Positions 33,491-42,280 of a DNA stretch of 64,000 nt are shown piece after piece. A program made the position numbers and the translations under genes. Within the stretch, counting starts at the first letter, position 1. The number at the start of each line of letters is the position of its first letter. This stretch comes from DASQPR01 sp963797675 (GTDB lineage: Bacteria > Actinomycetota > Actinomycetes > Mycobacteriales > Micromonosporaceae): NCBI GenBank assembly GCA_963797675.1, contig CAWCQQ010000007.1, forward strand, positions 698,346-762,345, read 5' to 3'. Below the pieces are notes generated by a model. That model was given only the letters and a program-made list of their open reading frames with translations, did not search any database and was not told the DNA's origin.

Positions 33491-35777
33491 GTGACTGACG
33501 CGTCTCCTTTGCTCGCTGCCCCGCCTGCCCAACCGCGCGAACCGGATGCCGTGCATCGCGCCGAAGATGTGCTGCGGATCGGGCGAAACGACAACAACGA
33601 CATCGTCCTGCCGGACCTGCGGGCATCCGACTTCCACGCCGAGGTACACCGCGTCGGCGACGCGTGGCACGTGCACGAACTCGGCGGCGCGATCGGCCTG
33701 CACGTCAACGGCCACCGGGTTAAGCAGGCAACGTTGGCCAACGGCGACCGGCTCTCGGTCGGGCGGCACGACCTGGTCTTCAACGACGGCCGCCTGCATG
33801 AGTTCGTGGACCGCGGACCGGCCTCGCTCTACGCCGACGACCTGACCGTGCAGATCGGCAAGAACACGCTGCTCGACGACGTCACGTTCGCGGTCCAGGA
33901 AGGGTCGCTGGTCGGCGTGATCGGCCCCAGCGGTTGCGGAAAGTCGACCCTGATCAAGGCGGTCACCGGGTTGCGGCCCGCGAATCAGGGCCAGGTCTCC
34001 TACGACGGCCGAAACCTTTATGACGAGTACGCCGAACTCCGCTACCGCATCGGCATGGTGCCGCAGGACGACGTCCTGCATCGGCAGTTGACCGTGCGTA
34101 CCGCGCTGCGTTTCGCCGCCTCTCTTCGCTTCGCCCACGACGTGCCGCGCAAGCAACGGCATGCGCGCGTGGACGAGGTCATCGCGATGCTCGGCCTCAG
34201 CGAGCGTGCGAACCAGCGCATCGACACGCTCTCCGGTGGCCAGCGCAAACGGACGTCGGTGGCGCTCGAGCTGCTGACCGAACCGTCGCTGCTCTGCCTG
34301 GACGAGCCGACGTCCGGCCTGGATCCGGCGCTGGACCGTGACGTGATGCGCGAGCTTCGCCGGCTGGCCGACAACGGCCGTACGGTCGTCGTCGTCACGC
34401 ACAGCGTGCTGCACCTGTCCATGTGCGACCGGGTGTTGGTGATGTGCCTGGGCGGCCGGATGGGATTCTTCGGGCCGCCGGACGAGGTGCTCGACTTCTT
34501 CGGCGCACAGGACTACGCCGACGTCTTCGAGATGATTACCAGCGATGCCACCGCGTGGGCGCAGCGCTATCGCAACTCGGACGCGTACCGGACGCATGTC
34601 GGTGACGTCGTGCTGGCCATGGCGCCGCCGGTGGGGAGCCGGATTCCGGCCCAACGGACCGGCACGCCCGAGCCCGTCGCCGCGGAACCGGTTGCTGAGC
34701 CGGTTGCGGCTGAGCCGGCGGTGGTCGCGCTTGTCGTCCCGGACCCGGCCGAGCCGCTCGATGCGGCGCCGCCGGTAGCCGAGCCCGCTACCGCGGCATC
34801 GGTTGCGACGGAACCTGCTGCGACGGACTCTGTTGCGACGGAACCTGCTGGTGCGGCGCCGGTCGCGTCGGCTGTGCAGCACCGGCTGGACAGCGCCGGC
34901 GCGCAGACCCGCTGCGACGTCGCGGCCGATGCTCAAAGCCGGTGGCCGGACCGCATTCGCCGGATTCCGGCAGTTTGCGACGCTGTCGGCTCGGATGACC
35001 GCGGTCATCTGTTCGGATCGCGGCTATGCGGCGTTCCTGCTCGGGCTTCCGCTCATTCTGGCGCTGCTGACGCACTCCGTCCCCGGCGACCGGGGCCTCG
35101 GCCCCGATCCGACCTACAGCCTGGAGGCGCAGCGACTGCTAGTCGTGTTCATCGTCGGTGCCGCGTTCATGGGCATCGCGCTCGCGATCCGGGAGATCGT
35201 CAGCGAGGGCCCGATCTACGCCCGCGAGCGTGCGGTCGGCATCTCGGCCACCGCCTACCTGGGCTCGAAGCTGCTGGTCTTCCTGGTCATCGACGCGCTT
35301 CAGGTGCTGCTGTTCGTCTGGCTCGCACTGCTCGGTCGCAGCGGCCCGACGGTGCCGCTGGTGATCCACTGGTGGCCGCTGCTGGAGATCATCATCCCGG
35401 TCACGCTGGTCGCGTTCGCGTCGACCGTACTCGGCCTGGCGGTCAGCGCATTGGTGAAGACGGTCGAGCAGACCACGCCGGTCCTCGTCGTCACGGTGAT
35501 GGCGCAGCTCGTCCTGTCCGGCGGCCTGTTCCAGGTGGCCGGCCAGCCGATCCTTGAGCAGATCTCCTGGCTCGCGCCCGCGCGGTGGGGCTTCGCCGCC
35601 ACCGGATCGACGGTCAACCTGCTGTCCGAGGTGCCGCCGATCATCGCCGATCCGCTCTGGGTGCACACGGTCTCGGCATGGTGGCGATCGATCGCGTACC
35701 TGGTGATCCAAATCGTGGTGCTCGCGATCCTCGCCCGAATCGCGCTCCGCCGCTACGAACCAGGACGCAAGAACTGA
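33491..35777 (+). CDS. FHA-domain ABC transporter, ATPase-permease fusion (Rv1747-like; one frame break)
   Basis: This half-transporter of the ABCG layout would be about 760 residues. The N-terminal FHA domain (about 25-95, LRIGRNDNNDIVL, VNGHRV) reads phosphothreonine. The ATPase has Walker A GPSGCGKST (~145), signature LSGGQRKRTSVAL (~246), and Walker B LLCLDEPTSGLDP. A ~100-residue Ala/Pro/Glu/Val linker follows, then six transmembrane helices (FLLGLPLILALLTHSV onward). The frame shifts by one extra base around 34930. In Mycobacterium tuberculosis the similar Rv1747 is phosphorylated by PknF and exports lipo-oligosaccharide-type molecules. The linker threonines (ATEPAATDS) are plausible phospho-sites. 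Confidence 0.9.
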
Positions 35778-36629
35778 TCAACCGGTACGCGCAACCGGCT
35801 CCCGCTGCGGCTCGACATCGACCGTGACGGGAGCCGGTTCCGTTGTGCGCCGCAGGCGGGCCCGGAGGTAGGCGGAGGTGTCCGCGACCGCGAGTCCGAG
35901 AAGCACCAGCAAGACCGCGGCGAGCGCGTCCGACCAGTAGTGATTGCCGGTGACCACCACGACGAGCACGGTCAGCACCGCGTGGATCGGGCCGATCCAG
36001 CGCCACCGGCTCTTGGCGACGCAGAAGATCGCGGCGCCGGTGGTGATCGCCCAGACGCAGTGCAGCGACGGCATCGCGGCCAGCTGCGGCGCGAATCCGG
36101 CGCCGTCCGACGAGTACACCTGCGGGCCGTAGACGTGCATGGTGTCGACGATGCCCGGGAGCGTCAGCCGGGGCGGCGCGACCGGGATCGCCTGGATCAG
36201 CTCGCCGACGATGCTGCCGACCGCGAGCACGGTACGCCAGCGGCCGAAGTCCGGGCGGTGTCGCACGTACAGCCAGACCAGGAACGCGCCCATGACCGGT
36301 GCGTGGCCGACGACGTAGTACCAGTTCGCAGCCTTGATGATCAGATGGCTGTGCAGCGCGAGGTGCTGGGTCCATTCCTCGGTCGGCAGGTGTACGACGT
36401 GTTCGAAGTGCACGATCGCGAGGCCCCGGGCGACGGCGTGCAGCGTGTCACCGGTACTCAGGCGGCCGACGTACTGCCAGGTGGCGTACAGGATCGAGAA
36501 GATCGCGCTCTCCTGAGCCAGGTCGCGGACCCATAGCCAACGCTTCGACGGGGGCCAGATGCGCATGGCGCTCGCCATGATCGCGAGCACCACCGCGAGC
36601 CAGACCGCGCCCTGCCAGGGTAACCACAT
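35778..36629 (-). CDS. PAP2-superfamily membrane phosphatase / phosphotransferase
   Basis: This 283-residue protein has about six transmembrane helices and the PAP2 motifs MPSLHCVWAI (SxxxH-type, catalytic His) and GNHYWSDALAAV (His nucleophile and Asp). The first motif (KxxxxxxRP) is replaced by PVAPPRLT, as in the inositol-phosphorylceramide-synthase-like branch. It would act on lipid phosphates at the outer membrane face; the substrate is unknown. It ends exactly where the convergent ABC gene ends, with no spacer. Confidence 0.87.
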   Translation of the reverse strand: MWLPWQGAVWLAVVLAIMASAMRIWPPSKRWLWVRDLAQESAIFSILYATWQYVGRLSTGDTLHAVARGLAIVHFEHVVHLPTEEWTQHLALHSHLIIKAANWYYVVGHAPVMGAFLVWLYVRHRPDFGRWRTVLAVGSIVGELIQAIPVAPPRLTLPGIVDTMHVYGPQVYSSDGAGFAPQLAAMPSLHCVWAITTGAAIFCVAKSRWRWIGPIHAVLTVLVVVVTGNHYWSDALAAVLLVLLGLAVADTSAYLRARLRRTTEPAPVTVDVEPQREPVARTG

Positions 36630-36673
36630 GTGACATGTGTACTAGGCCGCCTCCTGCCGATCATCGGCGCCCT

Positions 36674-37843
36674 CTACAGATACATCCCCGTCGGTACGGC
36701 CTGCTCCGGCACGTACGCGGGATCGCCGTCACGCAGCGCGTACAGCTCGGCCAGTGTCGCGCCGGCCGGACCGATGCCGTCGCTCCGGCCGAGCCACGCC
36801 GCCGCTTCGGCCTGCTCGAGCGGACCGACCTCGATCTGCGCGAGGCACCGTCCGGGCCGGACCGTCGCCGGGTGCAGCCGCGCCAGATCCTCGTTCGTCG
36901 TGATCGCCACGATGATCCGGCGACCCTGGCCGAGCAGTCCGTCGGTCAGGTTCAGCAGGCGGGACAGCGACTGGCCGGTGGCGCTCTTCGCCTCCGAGCG
37001 GATCAATTCGTCGCAATCCTCGAGGAGCAGAATCCGCCACCGATCGGGCGACTCATCGGTGCCGTCCTCACGGTCGTCGCTCCCGTCCTCGCTGCCGAGC
37101 GCGGCCTCCAGCAGGTAAGCCGGCTCCGCGAACATCCGCTCCGGGTCGAGCACGCAGTCCAGGCTGCACCACGTCTGCCACTCGGTAGCCAGCGCGCGAA
37201 GAGCCGTCGTCTTGCCCGTACCCGGTGCCCCGTGCAACAGCAGCAACCGTCCGCGGACATCCGCGGGCGTCATCGACATCAACCGCTCCAGCGCGGAACC
37301 GGCCCGAGCACTGTAGTTGGTCTTGATCTCGGACCACGGGCGCCGCTTGAACGTGCGCTCCGTGCGCACGGCACGGTTCGTCCGATGCCAGAACCCAATG
37401 GGTACGGTCGACGGCTCCGGCAGCATCACCGCACCGGCGGTCGCTTCGTCGAGGATCGTCGAGGCTAGTTCGGCGGTGGTCGCCGTGACCGCGACATAGG
37501 CGTTCCCGTTGCTCCAGCGGACCGACCGCAACGTCCAGCCGCTGCCGGCGACGAGCTTCGCGACGGTCGCACCGAGCGTGGCCGAGCGCAACAGATCACC
37601 CGTGAGGGGCATGAGGCGGGAGTCCGGGTGGACGCGGGACAGGTTCTTCGCCTGCGCGAACGGCTCGCGGCCGGTCACGAACGGGGCGAGTGCCATCGCG
37701 TCGATCATGTCGATGTGCCCGTCCGCATCGTCGATCATGACGTGAAACGGCAGCAATCCGGCCGGGTCGACCACGGCTACCGGCAATGCCGGGAGTGCCG
37801 CGGTTGCCGGCCGGTCGCTGATGGTGATGGTCACGTGCGCCAA
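36674..37843 (-). CDS. AAA-family ATPase (DUF5925-type)
   Basis: This 389-residue cytoplasmic ATPase has an N-terminal domain of about 180 residues that, from memory, matches DUF5925. The AAA core has Walker A LHGAPGTGKTT (204-212), Walker B RILLLEDCDEL (~271-277) and a sensor segment IIVAITTNEDL, with the arginine finger region TVRPGRCL. It resembles Bcs1/CDC48-like single AAA modules; the substrate is unknown. The start may be the TTG at 37843 or the GTG nine bases in. It diverges from the PadR gene. Confidence 0.85.
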   Translation of the reverse strand: MAHVTITISDRPATAALPALPVAVVDPAGLLPFHVMIDDADGHIDMIDAMALAPFVTGREPFAQAKNLSRVHPDSRLMPLTGDLLRSATLGATVAKLVAGSGWTLRSVRWSNGNAYVAVTATTAELASTILDEATAGAVMLPEPSTVPIGFWHRTNRAVRTERTFKRRPWSEIKTNYSARAGSALERLMSMTPADVRGRLLLLHGAPGTGKTTALRALATEWQTWCSLDCVLDPERMFAEPAYLLEAALGSEDGSDDREDGTDESPDRWRILLLEDCDELIRSEAKSATGQSLSRLLNLTDGLLGQGRRIIVAITTNEDLARLHPATVRPGRCLAQIEVGPLEQAEAAAWLGRSDGIGPAGATLAELYALRDGDPAYVPEQAVPTGMYL

Positions 37844-37933
37844 TGATCCCGGCGGATTCGGTTGGCGTACAGCGAATATTGCGCCGTTCGGTTGATCTGG
37901 ACAGTCGTGCCACCCCTATGTAGCATTCCGCAC

Positions 37934-38260
37934 ATGTCCGATGAACTCCGTATGACGACGGCCGTCGCGAAGGTCGCCTCGGCGTTTCTGGCCGATCCGA
38001 CCGCGGACCGTTACGGTCTCGACCTGATCCGCGCGACCGCGCTGCCGAGCGGCACGCTCTATCCGGTTCTGGTCCGGATGGAACGCGCCGGCTGGGTGAC
38101 GAAGAGCTGGGAGGACGCCGATCCGAGCAGCATGGGGCCGGTGCGCCGGTACTACCGGCTGACTCCGAACGGCGTGATCGAGGCCCGTCGCGAACTTGCC
38201 GCCCTGCACCAGCAGATCGCGAAGGCAAGCGGCGCGATCGGACAGGTCCGGCCGGCATGA
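37934..38260 (+). CDS. PadR-family transcriptional regulator
   Basis: This 108-residue winged-helix protein has the PadR core TADRYGLDLIRATALPSGTL followed by YPVLVRMERAGWVTKSWE and the RRYYRLTPNG wing. PadR proteins are repressors that usually control a neighbouring membrane or efflux gene. Its stop overlaps the start of the next gene (ATGA at 38257-38260), a PadR-plus-permease-prefix arrangement common in actinobacteria. A TTGATC/TATGTA pair 19 bp apart precedes the ATG. Confidence 0.92.
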   Translation: MSDELRMTTAVAKVASAFLADPTADRYGLDLIRATALPSGTLYPVLVRMERAGWVTKSWEDADPSSMGPVRRYYRLTPNGVIEARRELAALHQQIAKASGAIGQVRPA

Positions 38261-40260
38261 GCGAGCTTGTCGGAGCAGTTGTTCGCCGTGCGGCTCGCCG
38301 TTGGCCTGCGGATATGCGGGACGAGATGGCGACCGAATGGCTGGCCGAACTCGCCGCGATGGGCCGTGAGCGGGTGCCCGGGTGGCGCCGGATCGCGTAC
38401 GCGATGAGCCTGCTGATGTCGGCGCCGGTCGAAGAGCCCGGCCGCCCGCCGCGGCTGTGGCGCGAGGAGTTCCCGTCGCTCGGCCGTGCCGCGTCGCACC
38501 TTCTGACGCTCGTGGTGGTCGCCTGGACTGCCGCATTCGCCGCATCCCAGCTGCCGACGTTCGCGAATTTCCTGCTGTCCGAAGCGCGTGGCGACTATCC
38601 GGGGACCTACTACATCGGACAGGCGACGACCGTCCAGTGGGCGGCGAACGCAGTTGCCGTCGCGTCGCTTGCGCTGGCGTGTGCCGGCTTCGGCTGGCTC
38701 GGCACGAGGCTGGGTCGCGTGATGCCGCTGCGTTGGGCCCGGCACATCGGCCTGGGCGCAGCCGGACCGGGCGTGGTCGCGTCGGTCGTCATCGGAGCGA
38801 CGCTCGCCGGGACGTTCGCGTTGGACGTCGTCGGTGGAACCCCGGGTGCCACCATGAGTGCGGGCGGCGTCGGGACGGTTGCATTGTGGACGGTCCTCGC
38901 GATGCTGGTGACGTGGTCGGCCGTACGGCTGGCACGGCGCCGTTGGCTCGCCGTCCTGGTCGGCGTGGTCGGCTACCTTGTCACGCTCGAGATCGTCGGG
39001 ATCCTGGTCTCGTCGTCCGGCCCCGGTAAGGCGCTGTGGTTCCCGCTGTCGCTGTTCGACCTGGAACACAGCGGCATATCGTACGGCGACGCGATCACGT
39101 ACCACGTGAACGTCAACACCGTCGGTGCGATGGTCCGGCCGATGCTGGTCTGCGCCGCATTCCTGCTCCGGTACGCGTTCCGCGCCGGCCGGGCGAATCC
39201 GATCGCGGCGACATTGCGTACCGTGGCGGCGGCACCGCGCCGGGCATCGGTCGACCCGATCCGGTACGCCTTCGCCGGCACGTTGATGGCTGCCGGTCTG
39301 GCGCTTTGGGCGTACACCGGGGCGTGGCTGACGCCGGCGACCGAAGCGATCGTCAATGGTCCGGACGAATTGCCCATCTGGCTGCAGGAGCAACGCGAAC
39401 TCGCGATCTGGCTCGTGGTCGTGGCGTTGGTGCTCGCGATCATTCGGCGCGGGCCGGTTGCGCTGCCGGCCTTCCTGACGTACGTGCTGCTGTTCACCGC
39501 CGACTGCATCGTTGACGCGCATGGGCTGTCCGGTCCGCGTACCGGGATGGCCATGGTCCTGGTCGGCGTGATCGTGCTGGCAGGTGCGTGGTGGCTGTCC
39601 GGGAGGATCTCGCTGCGACCGGCCGATCCGGTCGAGACCCGCCGGGTCGCCGCGGCGGTGGCGATCGCTGCGGCACTGCCGGCGCCGGTGTTGGCCACGA
39701 ACTTCCAGGACATCCAGGACTTCCAGTGGTTACCGGCCGGACTCGTGCCCGCCGCGCTGGCGGTGATGGCACTCGTGTGGTGCGCTGCGGTCGCCGTCGC
39801 GTGCACCGCCCGTGAGACGGCGCCGTCGAAACGGGTGGTCGCCGCGTACGTTGTCGTGCCGTTGATTGTGCTTTCCGGCATCGGTGCGTACGGCGGCCTG
39901 GACCAGACGGTCATGTACGGGGCCGGGCCGGCGCTCGGCCTGGTCGTGATGTCCGTGGTCCTCGGTCGTGGAACCGTCCGGCCGCTGCGCTGGCTGCTAC
40001 TCGGCCTCGCCGGTGTCGTTGCCGGGATTCCCTACATCGTCGGCTCGGTCCTGATCGGGATGACGGTGGGTGGCGCCCTGATGGCCGCGGCCGGCTTCGA
40101 GTATCCCTCCGACGGCGCGCCGTTCATGCCGGGTGCGCTGCCGCTTGCCGTCGGGGCAGGGCTGTCCTTCGCACAGTTGGTGGTGCGCTCGGCGCCCGCA
40201 GTTCCGCAGCCCGATCCGGCGGCTGCGGATGGTGAGCCGGTCGGTCTGCTTCCGGGCTAG
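38257..40260 (+). CDS. Polytopic membrane protein with permease-prefix N-terminus
   Basis: This 667-residue protein starts with a short cytoplasmic permease-prefix-like domain (SELVGAVVRRAARRWPADMR, DEMATEWLAELAAM) and continues with roughly 14 hydrophobic helices. There are no ABC or MFS motifs that I recognise. It is translationally coupled to the PadR regulator, which probably controls it. In comparable pairs the PadR protein responds to envelope or drug stress, but here the substrate is unknown. Confidence 0.85.
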   Translation: MSELVGAVVRRAARRWPADMRDEMATEWLAELAAMGRERVPGWRRIAYAMSLLMSAPVEEPGRPPRLWREEFPSLGRAASHLLTLVVVAWTAAFAASQLPTFANFLLSEARGDYPGTYYIGQATTVQWAANAVAVASLALACAGFGWLGTRLGRVMPLRWARHIGLGAAGPGVVASVVIGATLAGTFALDVVGGTPGATMSAGGVGTVALWTVLAMLVTWSAVRLARRRWLAVLVGVVGYLVTLEIVGILVSSSGPGKALWFPLSLFDLEHSGISYGDAITYHVNVNTVGAMVRPMLVCAAFLLRYAFRAGRANPIAATLRTVAAAPRRASVDPIRYAFAGTLMAAGLALWAYTGAWLTPATEAIVNGPDELPIWLQEQRELAIWLVVVALVLAIIRRGPVALPAFLTYVLLFTADCIVDAHGLSGPRTGMAMVLVGVIVLAGAWWLSGRISLRPADPVETRRVAAAVAIAAALPAPVLATNFQDIQDFQWLPAGLVPAALAVMALVWCAAVAVACTARETAPSKRVVAAYVVVPLIVLSGIGAYGGLDQTVMYGAGPALGLVVMSVVLGRGTVRPLRWLLLGLAGVVAGIPYIVGSVLIGMTVGGALMAAAGFEYPSDGAPFMPGALPLAVGAGLSFAQLVVRSAPAVPQPDPAAADGEPVGLLPG

Positions 40261-40295
40261 CCCCGTCCGATGTCGGCGGGTCGGCAACGCCTGAG

Positions 40296-40976
40296 TCAGC
40301 GATCGGTGTCGGGAATCAGTTTGGCGAGGGCGTCGAGGATCACGGTCAGCCCGAATTCAAATTCGTCACCGAAGTCATAGCCGGGCTGCAGGATGTATTC
40401 GCTGGCCATCTCGACGAAGTGCGGATACGTCTCGGCCGAGATTTGCTGCAGCATCGGTTCGGCGACCTGGTTGACGGTCTCCGGGCCCTTGAACGGCAGC
40501 GAAGCCTCCTGGAGTGCGAAGCCGTAGATGTAGCTGTCGAGCAGGGCGTACGCGTGCGCGGTCATCGCCACCGAGAAGCCGGCCGCGCGTAGGGCGCCGA
40601 TAACCGCATCGTGGTGTCGTAGCGTCGCCGCGCCAGGGGCGATCCGCGACTCCATCAGCCCGATCGCCCATGGGTGGCGCTTCAGCGCGTGGCGGGCCGA
40701 GGCTGCCCGCCGCCGCATCTCGGATCGCCAGTTGCCGTCGGTCGAGGGCAGCTCGATCTCGTCGAAGACGAGATCAACGATGCCGTCGAGGATCTCGTCC
40801 TTATTGGCGACATAGTGGTAAACCGTCATCGGTTTCACGCCGAGATGGTCGGCGAGGGAGCGGATCGTCAGCGATGCGATCCCGCCCGCGTCGGCGACCG
40901 CGACGGCGCTGCGCAGTACCCGGTCCCGACTGAGTACCGGACGTACCCGGCGGCTGTCACGGCCCAGCTTTGGCAT
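40296..40976 (-). CDS. TetR-family repressor
   Basis: This 226-residue regulator has an N-terminal HTH (VAVADAGGIASLTIRSLADH, LGVKPMTVYHYVANKDEIL) and a C-terminal TetR_C_1-like ligand domain (LDSYIYGFALQEASLPF). It diverges from the oxidoreductase gene. The 135-bp spacer carries a large symmetrical operator at 41004-41037, so it very likely represses both. The ATG at 40976 is used; longer frames would run into the operator. Confidence 0.92.
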   Translation of the reverse strand: MPKLGRDSRRVRPVLSRDRVLRSAVAVADAGGIASLTIRSLADHLGVKPMTVYHYVANKDEILDGIVDLVFDEIELPSTDGNWRSEMRRRAASARHALKRHPWAIGLMESRIAPGAATLRHHDAVIGALRAAGFSVAMTAHAYALLDSYIYGFALQEASLPFKGPETVNQVAEPMLQQISAETYPHFVEMASEYILQPGYDFGDEFEFGLTVILDALAKLIPDTDR

Positions 40977-41003
40977 GCGGCTCCCCACGACGATGGTGCG
41001 TTC

Positions 41004-41037
41004 GTACTTTGTACGATAGTGTAGTCGTACAAAGTAC
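41004..41037. promoter_or_regulatory. TetR operator between the divergent regulator and oxidoreductase genes
   Basis: GTACTTTGTACGA (41004-41016) and TCGTACAAAGTAC (41025-41037) are perfect inverted copies 8 bp apart. Each copy is itself palindromic (GTAC-N3-GTAC), so two TetR dimers could bind side by side. Confidence 0.82.
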
Positions 41038-41111
41038 GGTGGGATTGTCCCGCCGTCCGGGAAGCGATCATGGGATCTGTAGGGCAGCACGCCGAGACGG
41101 TGGAACGCACG

Positions 41112-42080
41112 ATGCAGGCGATCGTCCAGGACGGCTACGGTTCCGTCGACGTTCTGCGCCTCGCATCGGTGGCACGGCCTCGGATCGGCGATCACGAGGT
41201 GCTCCTACGGGTCCACGCCGCAGGCCTCGACCGGGGCGCCTGGCACTTCATGACCGGTCGGCCGTACCTGATGCGGCTTGCCGTCGGACTCCGTGGCCCG
41301 AAGAACCCGGTGCTCGGCCGAGAGGTCGCCGGCACAGTCGTCGCGGTCGGATCGGCGGTCACCCGGTTCGCCGAGGGCGACGAGGTGTTCGGCATCGGCC
41401 GGGGTACCTTCGCCGAATACGCCGCGGCTCGGGAAGACAAGCTGGCCCGCAAGCCGGCCAACGTCACGTTCGAGCAGGCCGCGGTGGTGTCGGTTTCCGC
41501 GCTGACAGCACTCCAGGCCCTGACCGATGTCGGGCACGTCCAGCCGGCTCAGCACGTGCTCGTCATCGGCGCATCCGGTGGCGTCGGCAGCTACGCCGTA
41601 CAGCTGGCGAAGGCTTTCGGCGCCGAGGTCACGGGCGTGTGCAGCACCGGGAAACTTGATCTCGTACGCTCTCTGGGCGCCGACCACGTCATCGACTACA
41701 CCCGCGCCGACTTTGCCGCCGAGGGTAGTCGGTACGACCTGATCCTCGACATCGGCGGAAGCCCGTCCCCTGCCCGGCTGCGCCGCGCACTCACGTCGAC
41801 CGGAACCGCGGTCATCGTCGGCGGCGAGGAGGGCGGCAACCTGACCGGAGGCATGGACCGGCAGCTGCGTGCCGTCACGCTGTCCCTATTCGTGGGCCAG
41901 CGGCTGACCGGCATGCTGTGCAAGGAGCGCTCCGCCGACCTGGAACGGCTCACCGAACTTATCGAGGCGGGGACGGTAACCCCAAGCGTCGACCGAACGT
42001 ACCCGCTGGCCGAGGTCCCCGACGCCATCCGTCGGCTGGTCGCCGGTGAGGTCCGAGGAAAAGTAGCGATCACCGTCTGA
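41112..42080 (+). CDS. NAD(P)-dependent alcohol dehydrogenase / quinone oxidoreductase
   Basis: This zinc-independent medium-chain reductase is about 322 residues from the ATG at 41112 (MQAIVQDGYGSVDVLRL); an in-frame ATG at 41070 would add 14. It has the GroES-like N-domain (PVLGREVAGTVVAVGSAVTRF) and the Rossmann motif VIGASGGVGSYAVQLAKAFG. FAEGDEVFGIGRGTFAEYAA matches quinone-oxidoreductase relatives. It is probably induced when the adjacent TetR repressor releases the operator, suggesting a detoxification role for a small electrophile or quinone. Confidence 0.9.
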   Translation: MQAIVQDGYGSVDVLRLASVARPRIGDHEVLLRVHAAGLDRGAWHFMTGRPYLMRLAVGLRGPKNPVLGREVAGTVVAVGSAVTRFAEGDEVFGIGRGTFAEYAAAREDKLARKPANVTFEQAAVVSVSALTALQALTDVGHVQPAQHVLVIGASGGVGSYAVQLAKAFGAEVTGVCSTGKLDLVRSLGADHVIDYTRADFAAEGSRYDLILDIGGSPSPARLRRALTSTGTAVIVGGEEGGNLTGGMDRQLRAVTLSLFVGQRLTGMLCKERSADLERLTELIEAGTVTPSVDRTYPLAEVPDAIRRLVAGEVRGKVAITV

Positions 42081-42093
42081 GATCGTCCGTGAG

Positions 42094-42166
42094 TGCGCCC
42101 GGTTGGATTCGAACCAACGGCCTCGGGATTAGAAGTCCCTCGCTCTATCCACTGAGCTACGGGCGC
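42094..42166 (-). tRNA. tRNA-Arg (anticodon UCU)
   Basis: On the minus strand the acceptor GCGCCCG/CGGGCGC, D-arm GCTC/GAGC, anticodon loop CTTCTAA (UCU), 5-nt variable loop and T-arm GTTGG-TTCGAAT-CCAAC form a full cloverleaf; the discriminator is A and CCA is not encoded. It reads AGA/AGG. Rare-Arg tRNA genes are frequent integration sites; the cassette just upstream (42281-44774) is the likely accessory piece. Confidence 0.93.
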
Positions 42167-42280
42167 GCGTCTGCCGAGAGAATACCGGCAAGCATCGAGT
42201 CTAGGGCCCTGCGCCATGGTGCGAAAACCGAGTTAAGGCCCGGCCGATCTGTTGCACGTGGGAGGGCGACCCGGGTAGGA

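Noticed and set aside
32604..33626. A longer version of the GPP34 protein starting near 33626
   Set aside because: The extra 130 residues are Arg/Cys-rich, overlap the start of the opposite FHA-ABC gene and lack family similarity; GTG 33236 gives a normal GPP34 start.
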